From positions 62,001 to 126,000 of the forward strand of contig NZ_SNZH01000020.1 in NCBI RefSeq assembly GCF_004363655.1: 64,000 nt of DNA, written 5' to 3'. The notes under the pieces were generated by a model. The model was not told the DNA's origin, did no database searches, and worked only from the letters and a program-made list of their open reading frames with translations. Position 1 is the first letter of the stretch. Each line of letters begins with the position of its first letter. The position numbers and the translations under genes are program-made. This DNA is from Tahibacter aquaticus. GTDB taxonomy: Bacteria > Pseudomonadota > Gammaproteobacteria > Xanthomonadales > Rhodanobacteraceae. This document shows positions 44,305-52,829 of this stretch, piece by piece.

Positions 44305-45198
44305 TCACACTGCGTGGAACAAGCTTCGAACGAGAATACGTGGCGAAAACCGGTTTTCGCTCCTATCTCGGGACCCACTATCGTTGATTTGGTGTGTGAC
44401 TGACGCGGTCTGAATGTCTGGGTCGCCCACTACGCCAGTGGAGAACGTCTTCGGCCAGCACAACGCACAGATCCAAAAGTGCGCATGACTACATGTCCAC
44501 TGGGGTCGCTCAGATTGACTGGTGGAGTGCGGTCGGCTGGGATGGCTTACCAGCATCGAGCTAGCTCGATCGCCCCCTTCCCCGAATTCCTCGCTCCGCG
44601 ACCGGTGGCTTGCCTCTGCGAGAAGTCCCCTCGCCCGGTCAGGGTCTTTCCCTACCCAGGTCCCAGCATCCCGCGGGTTGATCACGATCGGCCCGTAGTG
44701 CCCGAATCGTTCGGTGTTTTCACGCCAGGACGTCACAAGGCCAAAAGTGCGAATCACTTTCCCCTCGGCGTTCTCGAAACGGCTGAAGACGCCGGCCAAG
44801 GCAACGGGGTGTGCGGGCGGCTTGCACGCGGTCGGCAGGCCCTGCACCTCGGCGAGCCATCCGGTTGCCGTCACCAAGCAGCGCCACGAGCGAGCGGTGC
44901 TCGCCCACAGGGACTCAAACGGTGCATGGGTCAGTCGTTTCGCCGGCAACCCAATCCACCGCACCGCAGTAGCCCGCCGAGCTTCTCCTTTCGTCCCCGG
45001 TGGCACCAACCCCCAATCGGCGCGCACGACCGCCGGTCCCTGCGCCGCACCGACTAGGATGAACGCGCCAGCCAATGGCCGCACTACGCGGCGCCCCGAG
45101 GGCAGCACTGAGCGCGCCACCGCCTCCCAAGAGCCCGCTCGCTCCGCAGCACGGGTCGCCGCCGGGTTAGGGTCGGGATCGATCCAGAACGCGAGCAC
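44305..45198 (-). CDS. Divergent SRAP (YedK/HMCES-like) protein lacking Cys2
   Basis: A 297-residue frame starting at GTG 45198 with GGAG five bases upstream, 16 bases after umuC ends. Residues about 35-180 match the SOS-response-associated peptidase fold: VLPSGRRVVRPLAGAFILV, RADWGLVPPGTKGEARRATA, RSWRCLVTATGWLAEVQGLP, LAGVFSRFENAEGKVIRTFG and GHYGPIVINPRDAGTWV. Canonical members begin Met-Cys-Gly-Arg, with Cys2 forming the crosslink to abasic sites in DNA; no such start exists here. A histidine in GHYGPIVI may be the catalytic one. The C-terminal 100 residues look non-homologous and may be a read-through tail, so partial decay is possible. Confidence 0.6.
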   Translation of the reverse strand: MLAFWIDPDPNPAATRAAERAGSWEAVARSVLPSGRRVVRPLAGAFILVGAAQGPAVVRADWGLVPPGTKGEARRATAVRWIGLPAKRLTHAPFESLWASTARSWRCLVTATGWLAEVQGLPTACKPPAHPVALAGVFSRFENAEGKVIRTFGLVTSWRENTERFGHYGPIVINPRDAGTWVGKDPDRARGLLAEASHRSRSEEFGEGGDRASSMLVSHPSRPHSTSQSERPQWTCSHAHFWICALCWPKTFSTGVVGDPDIQTASVTHQINDSGSRDRSENRFSPRILVRSLFHAV

Positions 45199-45213
45199 GA
45201 GGGCTCCTCGCGG

Positions 45214-46506
45214 TTACGTGCGCACGGTGGGCAGCTCTGCCCACCGCGTCGTGTAGGCCGAGGACAACGCCAGCCGACGCATGTGCCAGACTCGCTCGCC
45301 GGCCAAGCCGGCGGTCCCGGGCGCGATCGCGCCTCGCCCCCACCGCTGGCTTGCCGCATCCAGTACTTCGCTCAGCCTCGCCCGCTTGGCGTCATGCTGG
45401 GGCTGATCCTCGAACAACCCGGCCTGCCGAGCCCTGCGCGGCGCCAGCTCCAGCAGCCGGACGCCGACCTTGTGGTAGCGGAGCCCTGGCCGGTGTATGG
45501 CCCGGACCAGGCGAACCGCTACGGCGACCAGGTGGAGCACGTCGTCAGTCGCCGCCGGGAGGTTCTCGCTGCGCACGGGGTGGTGCTGCGGCTCGCCGGG
45601 GGTAAACCGGTTTGTCTCCAGGAATACCTCAATCCTCCCCGTGACCGCGCGTTCGACGCGCAGCTTTTCCACGGCACGAACGACGTGCGCGCGAGCGCTC
45701 TCCAGTACCGGTTCGAGCTGCGTCGTCGGTTCGCCGAACGAGCGCGCCGACTGAATCTGACTTTTGGCCGCCGGCTGGTGTTCGATTTCCAGGCACGCCT
45801 CGCCCCGGAGTTCGCGAACAATCCGTTCCATGACCACGGAAAACCGCTGGCGGAGGCTGGCCGCGTCGGCGTCGCGCAGATCGGCGACCGTATAGATACC
45901 CGCCTCCGAAAGTTGCGGCACCAACCGTCGACCAATGCCCCAGACGTTCCCCACGTCGATATCGGCCAACAGCCCGCTCAGACGCTCGGATCGCAGACGC
46001 GTCAAGTCGCAGACGCCACCCCAAGCGTCCTGCTTTTTCGCGATGAAGTTCGCGAGCTTCGCGAGCGTTTTCGTCGGGCCAACGCCCACGCAGACCGGCA
46101 ATCCGCACCAGCGGCGGACCCGCTCCCGAATGGTTTTCCCTAGCTCGGTCGCATCAGCCTTCGGCTGGCCGCTCAGATCGAGGAAGCATTCGTCGATCGA
46201 GTAGACCTCAAGATCCGCGCGGGGCACGAACTGGCCCAGCACCTCGACGACCCGGCGAGACAGGTCCCCGTAGAGCACGTAGTTGCTGCTGAAGGCAATC
46301 ACGCCGTTCTGCTCGGCGATGCTACGACAGTGGTGCCACGGCGCAGCCATCTTGATTCCCAGCGCTTTGGCTTCGGCCGAACGGCTGACCACGCACCCAT
46401 CGTTATTGCTAAGCACGACTACCGGCTTGCCCTCGAGCGCTGGTTGGAATAGCCGCTCGCAGCTCACGTAAAAGTTGTTGACGTCGACCAGCGCAATCCG
46501 TCGCAT
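45214..46506 (-). CDS. umuC: Y-family error-prone DNA polymerase (UmuC-like)
   Basis: A 430-residue UmuC-type polymerase. [20 protein letters not shown] and [15 protein letters not shown] are the N-terminal motifs, [12 protein letters not shown] carries the catalytic Asp-Glu, [14 protein letters not shown] is the fingers motif, [20 protein letters not shown] the HhH, and the C-terminus has the little-finger and UmuC tail. Full length. With the UmuD-like gene 44 bases upstream it forms a DNA polymerase V for translesion synthesis, as carried by many plasmids and integrative elements. Confidence 0.92.
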   Translation of the reverse strand: MRRIALVDVNNFYVSCERLFQPALEGKPVVVLSNNDGCVVSRSAEAKALGIKMAAPWHHCRSIAEQNGVIAFSSNYVLYGDLSRRVVEVLGQFVPRADLEVYSIDECFLDLSGQPKADATELGKTIRERVRRWCGLPVCVGVGPTKTLAKLANFIAKKQDAWGGVCDLTRLRSERLSGLLADIDVGNVWGIGRRLVPQLSEAGIYTVADLRDADAASLRQRFSVVMERIVRELRGEACLEIEHQPAAKSQIQSARSFGEPTTQLEPVLESARAHVVRAVEKLRVERAVTGRIEVFLETNRFTPGEPQHHPVRSENLPAATDDVLHLVAVAVRLVRAIHRPGLRYHKVGVRLLELAPRRARQAGLFEDQPQHDAKRARLSEVLDAASQRWGRGAIAPGTAGLAGERVWHMRRLALSSAYTTRWAELPTVRT

Positions 46507-46549
46507 ACCTCACCTCCCCGGCCGATTCCCGGCCGAACCAGCCGAACGC

Positions 46550-47149
46550 CTAGAGCTTGTGCAGCACGCGCGTCGCCACGCCCCAGATCTCCAGGGTTTC
46601 GCCAGGAGCAACAATCCGTTCGGGGAAGTGCGGATTTTCCGAAACAAGCACCGGCTTGCCGCCCCTGATACGCAACCGCTTGATGAGCAGTTCGCCGTCG
46701 ACCGCGGCCACCACCACGGAGCCGTCGGTCGGCTCCAAGGCGCGGTCCACGACGACTTCGTCTCCGTCGTGGATGCCGGCTCCGAACATGCTCCAACCTG
46801 AGGCCCGGACGATAAACGTCGCTGCCTCGTGGCCTTTCCGGATCAGGTGGGCGTTGAGGTCGATGGTGTCCTCAACGTAATCGTCCGCCGGCGATGCGAA
46901 GCCGGCCGGGACCCGATAGCCCATCAGAGGCACGTGAACCTCACGGCCCGGCTCGGTCCGCCGCATGTTCTGGGCTCGGACGCCCTCGTCCTCAAGCGCT
47001 TTTTGCTCCCGGTAGGCCTCGAGGAACGCAACCACCGCCGGCACTTGGCTCTCCGGCACACGCACGGGTTGTGTGGATTCGCCGAAGGTGCCGGATCCGG
47101 GTTTGCGACCGGCACCGGGGCGGGGACCGCCGTGGAGAGGGGGTGTCAT
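46550..47149 (-). CDS. umuD: UmuD-like self-cleaving S24 protease with N-terminal extension
   Basis: A 199-residue protein. Residues about 75-199 are UmuD: the cleavage site is in YRVPAGFASPADDYV (Ala82-Gly83), catalytic Ser120 in ASGWSMFGAGIHDGD and Lys157 in AAVDGELLIKRLR. The first 60 residues, MTPPLHGGPRPGAGRKPGSG then TQPVRVPESQVPAVVAFLEA, are not in E. coli UmuD and look like the basic GRKPG plus short ribbon-helix-like N-terminus of mobile-element versions. A start further upstream is open but not supported. Cleaved form would bind UmuC. Confidence 0.88.
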   Translation of the reverse strand: MTPPLHGGPRPGAGRKPGSGTFGESTQPVRVPESQVPAVVAFLEAYREQKALEDEGVRAQNMRRTEPGREVHVPLMGYRVPAGFASPADDYVEDTIDLNAHLIRKGHEAATFIVRASGWSMFGAGIHDGDEVVVDRALEPTDGSVVVAAVDGELLIKRLRIRGGKPVLVSENPHFPERIVAPGETLEIWGVATRVLHKL

Positions 47150-47161
47150 GTTCGGAACTCG

Positions 47162-47185
47162 CTTGATTGCTGTGCGGCAATCAAG
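47162..47185. promoter_or_regulatory. Perfect palindrome upstream of umuD
   Basis: CTTGATTGC (47162-47170) and GCAATCAAG (47177-47185), 9-bp arms, 6-base centre TGTGCG. It lies 13-36 bases before the umuD start, where a repressor would block transcription. It does not match the CTGT-N8-ACAG LexA box, so it may be a different LexA type or an autoregulatory site for the N-terminal extension of the UmuD-like protein. Confidence 0.45.
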
Positions 47186-47354
47186 ACTACACCGTCCACC
47201 GACGGACGGCGCGCGGGATCGACGGTGAAAAACCGTAACCACCGTGGTGGCTGGGATACCTGATCGGCCAAGTGTCTGTGTGGGAGCCCGGTCGGCACCA
47301 GGCGTCCGGAGCGTTTGCACGCCGCATTAAGGTCTGGCCGTTCAGCATAGCCCC

Positions 47355-48275
47355 ATGGGTGAGATCCTCGTGGGCACGGCGAGCTGGACGGACGCGACGC
47401 TCATCAAGTGCGGGCGGTTCTATCCGCGCGGCTGCAGCTCTGCCGAGGCCCGCCTCCGGCACTACGCCGAGATTTTTCGGCTGGTCGAGGTGGATTCGTC
47501 GTACTACGCCTTGCCCAGCATCCGGAACGCGCAGCTCTGGGCGGAGCGCACGCCCGACGACTTTGTTTTCAACGTGAAGGCGTTTCGCCCCCTGACCGGC
47601 CACCAGACACCCCGGCGGGCGCTGCCCCAGGACATCTTGCGCGCCCTGAACCTCAGTGCCGACGGCGCCCCGCTCTACGCCTACACCTTGCCTCCGGAAA
47701 TCGTCGACGAACTGTGGCGGCGCTACCTCGCGGCCCTGCAGCCGTTGAAGGACGCAGGCAAGCTCAAAGCGTTGCACTTCCAGTTCCCGCCCTGGTTCAC
47801 CGCCAAGCGGTCGAACTACGCCTACTTGGAGGAAGTCCGGCACCGGCTGACCGGCTACTTAGTGGCCGTGGAGTTCCGGCACGAGAGCTGGATGACACAG
47901 GAGCGCCGGGACGCCACTCTGGCGTTCGAGCAACAGCATGCGTTCGTCAACGTCGTAGTGGACGAGCCCCAGGGCGCGCGCAACTCCATCCCGTCGGTTT
48001 GGGGCGTGACCAATCCGGAACTCGCGATCGTTCGGCTGCACGGGCGCAACGAAGCGACGTGGAACCTTAAAGACTCGACGTCGGCCAGCGATCGGTTCAA
48101 CTACGACTACAGCGACGAGGAACTTGCCGCTTTGGCGGAGCCCATCCAGCAGCTAGCGCGCTCCGTGGTCCAGGTGCACGCGATTTTCAACAACAACTTC
48201 GAAGATCAGGGCCAGCGTAACGGGCAGACTCTGATGAAGCTGATCGGGGGCGTTAGGCGGCAAACGCGGATTTAA
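47355..48275 (+). CDS. DUF72 family protein (YecE-like)
   Basis: A 306-residue TIM-barrel-type DUF72 protein: GTASWTDATLIKCGRFYPRG, YAEIFRLVEVDSSYYALPS, DDFVFNVKAFRPLTGHQTP, VAVEFRHESWM and the C-terminal QVHAIFNNNFEDQGQRNGQT are all family signatures. Function is not known; members often sit in SOS or mobile contexts. Divergent from the umuDC genes. Confidence 0.85.
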   Translation: MGEILVGTASWTDATLIKCGRFYPRGCSSAEARLRHYAEIFRLVEVDSSYYALPSIRNAQLWAERTPDDFVFNVKAFRPLTGHQTPRRALPQDILRALNLSADGAPLYAYTLPPEIVDELWRRYLAALQPLKDAGKLKALHFQFPPWFTAKRSNYAYLEEVRHRLTGYLVAVEFRHESWMTQERRDATLAFEQQHAFVNVVVDEPQGARNSIPSVWGVTNPELAIVRLHGRNEATWNLKDSTSASDRFNYDYSDEELAALAEPIQQLARSVVQVHAIFNNNFEDQGQRNGQTLMKLIGGVRRQTRI

Positions 48276-48329
48276 GTCGGGTACCGACGGACGTCGCCGT
48301 CAAAGCGCACGAGCAACGCAAAGCGCGGG

Positions 48330-48596
48330 CTACGCTGAGCTTTTAGGCGCCGTCAACGCGATGATTGCGCGACCGGCGCCGCCGGCAACGATCAGCGCCA
48401 GCCCCACAGCGACCGAACCACCAAACGCCATCAACGTCGCCCAGAACGAGTTGAGGCCCGCTGCCCGCGTCAGAGGGTCCGGTCCATTGATGAGCAGAAC
48501 GACCAACTGGATCACGGCGATGAGGATAGCGAGAACGCCGACGACGCTGAGCCCGACTGCAGCGGCTGTAGCGATGCGGTAGTGGGTGCTGGCCAT
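48330..48596 (-). CDS. Small two-helix membrane protein
   Basis: An 88-residue protein with two predicted helices (VGLSVVGVLAILIAVIQLVV and ATLMAFGGSVAVGLALIVAG) and a short polar loop LLINGPDPLTRAAGLNSFW. GGAG lies six bases before the start at 48596. No recognised family. Confidence 0.55.
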   Translation of the reverse strand: MASTHYRIATAAAVGLSVVGVLAILIAVIQLVVLLINGPDPLTRAAGLNSFWATLMAFGGSVAVGLALIVAGGAGRAIIALTAPKSSA

Positions 48597-48629
48597 GACT
48601 GCTCCTAAAAATCGAGCCTAGAAACGCGA

Positions 48630-48662
48630 CACCCCGCGGAACCAGGGGGATTCCGCGGGGTG
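48630..48662. repeat. Perfect 12-bp inverted repeat
   Basis: CACCCCGCGGAA (48630-48641) and TTCCGCGGGGTG (48651-48662) with loop CCAGGGGGA. Lies between two divergently placed genes, so it cannot end either; an operator, promoter element or mobile-element relic is possible. Shares AACCAGGGG with the inverted repeat at 49315. Confidence 0.5.
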
Positions 48663-48876
48663 CCGGTGACGTGGCGGAGTGTGGTGCCACACAACGCTTA
48701 CGCGCAGAGCGGCTTGCGGGCGGCTCACCGATGCAGGTAACAGCTGACGGCACCCAGGTCGGTGCTCGCGCTCGAAGAGCCGGTCGCGGACTCCCGCGGC
48801 GTGTGCACGCGGTCGTGCTTTCACGGCGCGTGCAGGACGCCGTGCCATACTTTTCGACTTTTCCAGGAGAAACCCT

Positions 48877-49155
48877 ATGAACAAGTCCGATCTGATCCAA
48901 CGCATCGGCGAAGAACTCGACCTGCCCCGCGTGACGAGCGAGACCTACCTCAACGCCGTGTTGAACCAGATCTCCAAGGCGCTTGCTGCCGGCGAGTCCG
49001 TCGTCCTGCCTGGATTTGGCGCGTTCGAAGTCCGGGAGCGCTCGGCGCGCACGGGGCGCAACCCCCAGACCGGCGCCGCGATCGAGATCGCCGCCGCCAA
49101 AGCACCGGCGTTCAAACCGGGCGCCGCCCTCAAGAAGGCCGTGGCCGGCGTGTGA
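48877..49155 (+). CDS. HU family DNA-binding protein
   Basis: A 92-residue histone-like protein: MNKSDLIQRIGEELDLPRVT, helix region, VVLPGFGAFEVRERSARTGR NPQTG and the DNA-clamping arm AAKAPAFKPGAALKKAV. GGAG lies upstream of the start. The E-E rich N-terminus and accessory setting suggest a mobile-element HU rather than the housekeeping copy. Would bend and compact DNA. Confidence 0.88.
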   Translation: MNKSDLIQRIGEELDLPRVTSETYLNAVLNQISKALAAGESVVLPGFGAFEVRERSARTGRNPQTGAAIEIAAAKAPAFKPGAALKKAVAGV

Positions 49156-49314
49156 AATCCACTGGCCTGTGCGCCATCGGGCCGGCCAGAGTAAAACGGA
49201 CGCGCCGCATGCCCGCAGGAACGCCGATGAGCCGCGCGTAATGCGTCGCGGCGCGTCCCGACGGAAACACAAACCGCGGCGTGCGACGTACGCCGTCGAT
49301 CGCCGGCAGAGAAA

Positions 49315-49360
49315 GCGATCGGCCCGTTAACCAGGGGCAAGGCCGGCGGGCCGATCGCTG
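49315..49360. terminator. 13-bp inverted repeat between convergent genes
   Basis: AGCGATCGGCCCG (49315-49327) and CGGGCCGATCGCT (49348-49360) with a 20-base loop that contains AACCAGGGG. It lies between the HU gene and the end of the leftward hemerythrin gene, so it may end both transcripts. No T-run. Confidence 0.45.
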
Positions 49361-49383
49361 CGCAAAACGAACAGCGGGAAGGA

Positions 49384-49934
49384 CTACGCCCCCTCAGCGC
49401 GCGGCGATACCGAAACGGGAACAACGCGGACAGTCGCCTGCTGACCCTTGCTCTGGTTGGATCGGTCCGCCTCAACGTCGGCCATCATCTGCTGCTTGAG
49501 CGCCAGCGCGAGATCGCCCATGGCGACCAAGTCCAGCTCGAGCTTCTCGACGCGCGGGAATAGTTCCTTCTCCTCTTCCCTCACGTGGTGCTCGACGTAT
49601 TCCTTGAGCACCGTCACATGCGCGCGGACCATGGGCCGCGAGGCATCTTTGCCGTTCATGCTGGCGATGAGTCCGTGCAGCGTTCCGTGTTCCACCGTGG
49701 CTTCGCACGTGAGGTCTTCCCCCTCCTTGTCGAGCAACGGTAGGACGGCGGGATAAAAGGCGTCTCTTCGATCTCCGCATGGATGCTGAGGGCCTGACCG
49801 ATCTGGCTGGCAAGTGCAGCCTGTTTCTTGGCGTTTCCGTCGGATTCGTCGAAGGCGGCGAACAGTGTTTCGACTTCGCGGTGATCGGCTTTCGACAGGT
49901 CGATGATGGCTGCTGCTGCAGGGCGCGTGGCCAT
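49384..49934 (-). pseudogene. Hemerythrin-domain protein interrupted by a one-base frameshift
   Basis: From ATG 49934 the frame reads MATRPAAAAIIDLSKADHRE, AAFDESDGNAKKQAALASQI, ALSIHAEIEE and then breaks near 49762-49768. The next frame continues DAFYPAVLPLLDKEGEDLTC, EHGTLHGLIASMNGKDAS and YVEHHVREEEKELFPRVEKL. All ligands of a di-iron hemerythrin (H..H..E, EH, HHVREEE) are present, so adding one base (GAAGAGACGCC to GAAGAGGACGCC) restores a full protein. The last 25 residues are polar. It would bind oxygen or iron, and sits among other damaged genes; a sequencing error cannot be excluded. Confidence 0.75.
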
Positions 49935-49979
49935 GGTTGGCTCCGTTGGCTGGGGTGTCTGAGTACCTTGGCTGGTGGG

Positions 49980-50000
49980 GCGCCGCAGAAGTTGCGGCGC
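49980..50000. terminator. Hairpin upstream of the hemerythrin gene
   Basis: GCGCCGCA (49980-49987) and TGCGGCGC (49993-50000), 8 bp with a 5-base loop, next to a run of six A on the plus strand (six T on the minus). Lies just after the truncated leftward gene ending at 50034. Confidence 0.45.
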
Positions 50001-50033
50001 TCAAAAAACGTGTTGCTCGAACGTCGAGCTTGA

Positions 50034-50246
50034 TCAGCGATTGCCGGCATCTGGGCTGTTCGGGGTGCCGTTCGGGTCGTCCTTGCCGCGCGAACCGTCG
50101 TCGCTGTCGGACTGGCCGGGCCGGTTGCCGCCGCCCTTGTTGCTGCCGGTGCCCTGACCCTGACGTCCACTCTGATACTGGTTACGAACCGATGACCAGA
50201 TTTCGGTTATCGCCGGCGTAGTAGCAGAATCGCTGACTGTGACCCT
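50034..50246 (-). pseudogene. Gly/Asn/Asp-rich small protein without a start codon
   Basis: A minus-strand frame encodes NQYQSGRQGQGTGSNKGGGN, RPGQSDSDDGSRGKDDPNGT and PNSPDAGNR, then stop. Composition resembles small hydrophilic stress-type proteins. The frame runs upstream to a TGA at 50247-50249 with no ATG or GTG on the way, so its 5' end has been lost, probably at the same junction that truncates the methyltransferase on the other side. Confidence 0.4.
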
Positions 50247-50298
50247 TCAAGCCTGCAGCGGAGTTGGCAGCGAAACCGCCAGCAATTCGGGCTAAACG

Positions 50299-50802
50299 GT
50301 GACCGTGGCCATGGCCGAGCACTACCTGGGCCGTCCCATCCGCAACGTGCTCGACGTGGGCGGCGGCGAAGGCGCCTGGCAGGCGCCACTGCATGCCTTG
50401 CGGCCGGATGCGCGCTACCTGGGCCTGGATCCCAGCGAATACGCCGTGTCGCGCTGGGGCCGCACGCGCAACCTGCGCCTGGCCACGTTCGCGCAGCTGG
50501 CCGAGCTGCGCTTCGACGAACGCTTCGACCTCATCGTCTGCGTCGATGTGATGCTTTACCTGCGCCGCAGCGAACTGCTGCGCGGCCTGCCTGGCATCGT
50601 CGAGCAGCTCGAAGGGCTGGTCTTCATCAAGGTCTATACCAGCAAGGACACCCTGGTCGGCGACATGGAAGGCTTCAAGCGCCGCAGCCCGCAGTGGTAC
50701 CGCCAGACCTTCGCCGAAGCCGGCCTGCTCTCGGTCGGCTCCATGGGCTGGGTGGGCCCGCGCCAGGCACCGTGGACGACGGCGATGGAAGCGGCCAGCT
50801 GA
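50299..50802 (+). CDS. Class I SAM-dependent methyltransferase, apparently N-terminally truncated
   Basis: A 167-residue frame starting with GTG 50299 right after an in-frame TAA (50293-50295). MTVAMAEHYLGRPIRNVLDV then GGGEGAW is the SAM-binding motif I, and YLGLDPSEYAVSRWG, FDLIVCVDVMLYLRRSELL and GLVFIKVYTSKDTLVGDMEG follow. Related proteins carry roughly 50 more residues before this point, and the upstream DNA encodes nothing related. It is probably a truncated gene left by a recombination junction near 50290, though a short functional enzyme is possible. Confidence 0.65.
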   Translation: MTVAMAEHYLGRPIRNVLDVGGGEGAWQAPLHALRPDARYLGLDPSEYAVSRWGRTRNLRLATFAQLAELRFDERFDLIVCVDVMLYLRRSELLRGLPGIVEQLEGLVFIKVYTSKDTLVGDMEGFKRRSPQWYRQTFAEAGLLSVGSMGWVGPRQAPWTTAMEAAS

Positions 50803-50832
50803 CCCCGTCGCCGGCCGCCGCCGGCGCGGCGT

Positions 50833-52722
50833 TCAGCGCTCCAGGCCGTCGGCGAACAAGCGGTCCAACTTAAGTACCTGGATGCCGTTGGCGATCAGGT
50901 ACAGATGCGCGTCGGCGCTGACGCGTGGCCGCGAAGAGCCGATTGGCAGCTCATGCAGCAGCTGCGGCTGCGACGGATCGCTCAGGTCCCACTCCTGCAG
51001 CTTGGCAGCCCTCGACACGTAGAGACTGCGGCCGTGCATCTGCGTGCCGTTCAGGTATTGGGCGCCGATGAGCGCGCGCAGCTGCGGCTGCGTCGGATCA
51101 CTCACGTCGACGATCTGCACGTTGCCCTGGCAATGCATGGCGGCCAGCCCGCGGCGTGCGTCGACCTCCAGGCCGAAGCCGAAGCAGGTCGTCACACGAC
51201 CGAGCAGCTGCGGCGACTGCGGTGTAGAAATGTCCATAATTAGCAATTCGCCCTGGCCGACGCTGGGGTTGCCTATCGCATACAGCCGGGTTCCCTGCAC
51301 GACGAGATGGTCCATGTCCGGCACGGGCACGCTGGCAAGCTGCACCGGCGCGGCCGGATCGCGCAGGTCGACGATGGCCAGACGATACGCGCCGCTACCG
51401 ACGTAGTGAGCGGCATGCAGAATGCCGCCGCGAACGGCCGCAGACTGGATCTGCGGCACCGACCAGGAGCCCAGTACGGTCAGATTGTCGTCGCTGCCTA
51501 TCGACGCAACGCCGATCGTGTCCTGGCGCCGAAAATAGGCGCGGTCGCCTTCGATCGTGAAAGCTTCGGCGCCAGCCTGCTGTCCGTTCAGCAGCAGGTT
51601 CTGCCGGCTCAGGCGAACGAGGCTGTGGCGGTCGAGCACGTGGACCGAGAGATAGTTGGGCACGAACAGGCGATCGCCACGAAAGACGATGTCTACGACG
51701 CTGGTTACCGACGGCAGAGAGGCCGTACCGGTCAGCGTCGGCGTCGTCGGCCGGGTCGCATCCAGCCGCTGCAGGTCGCCGCTTTCGTAGCCGAGCAAGG
51801 CGTGCGTGCCGCTGCGCTGGACCAGCAGCGGCAGCCCTGCGCCCGCGACGAAGGGTACCGTCGCGGATATCACCGGCTGCGTTGGCGTGGTCAGGTCGAT
51901 CACCTGGATCTGGTCACGATCGATGTTCCAGGCATGGCCGTCGAGCAGCAGCGACAGGTCCGTGGGCAGCGGTGTGCTGGTAGAGACCGGCTTTACGTTG
52001 GCGGGGTCAGCGATGTCGAACACGCCCAGTGTCTCGCCGAAGGCGAACGCGTAGTTCCCTGCGATATCGATACGGTTCCAGGCGCCGCCGAGGAGCGAAT
52101 TGCCCAGCGACAGCGGCGACAGCGGCGCACTGAAGTCGAAGGCGCCGACCGTGGCATAGCCGAAGTCGTCGAGACCGGAAAAGTACAGTCGATCGCCGAC
52201 CAGGGCGACGCCGTCGTAGGGCGCGGAGACTGTGCTGACCTGCTGGAACGTGAGGTTCTGCGGCTGCGCCAGGTCTGCGGCGAAAATGCCGTCATAGCGA
52301 TCGAATACGTACAGGCGCTGGCCGATCACCCGCATCGTATTGAGTGCGAAATACGGACCCGGGTGGTACTGCGTGGAGCCCAGCAGCACCGGCTGCTCGG
52401 GATCGGCGAGCGAGTACACGGCGATGCCCGATTCGGGTTCGGCGCGGTAACCCGCGTAGAGATAGTCCCCATGGCGTTCCAGCGCAACGATGAAGCCGCG
52501 TAGCGGCTGTGTGCGCGTGTCACCCAGCGCATTGATCATGCCTGCGCCCTGCCTCCACGCGGTGACCGTGCAGCCCGTGGAAAGGTAGAACACGTCGCCA
52601 TGTTCGGCGGTCGCCTGGATCCCGCCGCCGCGCGCCAGCAGCAGCTGGGGCGGTGCGGTGGGTTCGGCGGCAGCGGCGGCGCACAGCAGCAAGCCCAGGG
52701 CCAGCAACGCAAAGTATTTCAT
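50833..52722 (-). CDS. Secreted LVIVD-repeat beta-propeller protein
   Basis: A 629-residue exported protein. The start at 52722 gives a signal peptide (MKYFALLALGLLLCAAAAAE). The rest consists of repeated units with the pattern VY/AIDLSDPxxPxLLGxxxxPGxxxxV, e.g. GIAVYSLADPEQPVLLGS, LGVFDIADPANVKPVSTS, LQEWDLSDPSQPQLLHELPI, as in LVIVD-type propellers of secreted bacterial proteins. Predicted seven-bladed or longer propeller. Role unknown; such proteins occur outside the cell or at the surface. An IS remnant lies directly upstream. Confidence 0.75.
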   Translation of the reverse strand: MKYFALLALGLLLCAAAAAEPTAPPQLLLARGGGIQATAEHGDVFYLSTGCTVTAWRQGAGMINALGDTRTQPLRGFIVALERHGDYLYAGYRAEPESGIAVYSLADPEQPVLLGSTQYHPGPYFALNTMRVIGQRLYVFDRYDGIFAADLAQPQNLTFQQVSTVSAPYDGVALVGDRLYFSGLDDFGYATVGAFDFSAPLSPLSLGNSLLGGAWNRIDIAGNYAFAFGETLGVFDIADPANVKPVSTSTPLPTDLSLLLDGHAWNIDRDQIQVIDLTTPTQPVISATVPFVAGAGLPLLVQRSGTHALLGYESGDLQRLDATRPTTPTLTGTASLPSVTSVVDIVFRGDRLFVPNYLSVHVLDRHSLVRLSRQNLLLNGQQAGAEAFTIEGDRAYFRRQDTIGVASIGSDDNLTVLGSWSVPQIQSAAVRGGILHAAHYVGSGAYRLAIVDLRDPAAPVQLASVPVPDMDHLVVQGTRLYAIGNPSVGQGELLIMDISTPQSPQLLGRVTTCFGFGLEVDARRGLAAMHCQGNVQIVDVSDPTQPQLRALIGAQYLNGTQMHGRSLYVSRAAKLQEWDLSDPSQPQLLHELPIGSSRPRVSADAHLYLIANGIQVLKLDRLFADGLER

Positions 52723-52829
52723 CGGGTCCTCCTGACCGAAAGGGAGAGGCGTATTGCGCCGGATCGAGCGCGTTCCTCTGCGGATAGGACGCACAGGCAG
52801 CACGGATTCCCCCAAGGCGGGGCAAAGGT

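Noticed and set aside
47140-47200. E. coli-type LexA box before umuD
   Set aside because: The CTGT-N8-ACAG pattern is absent; the palindrome there has different arms.
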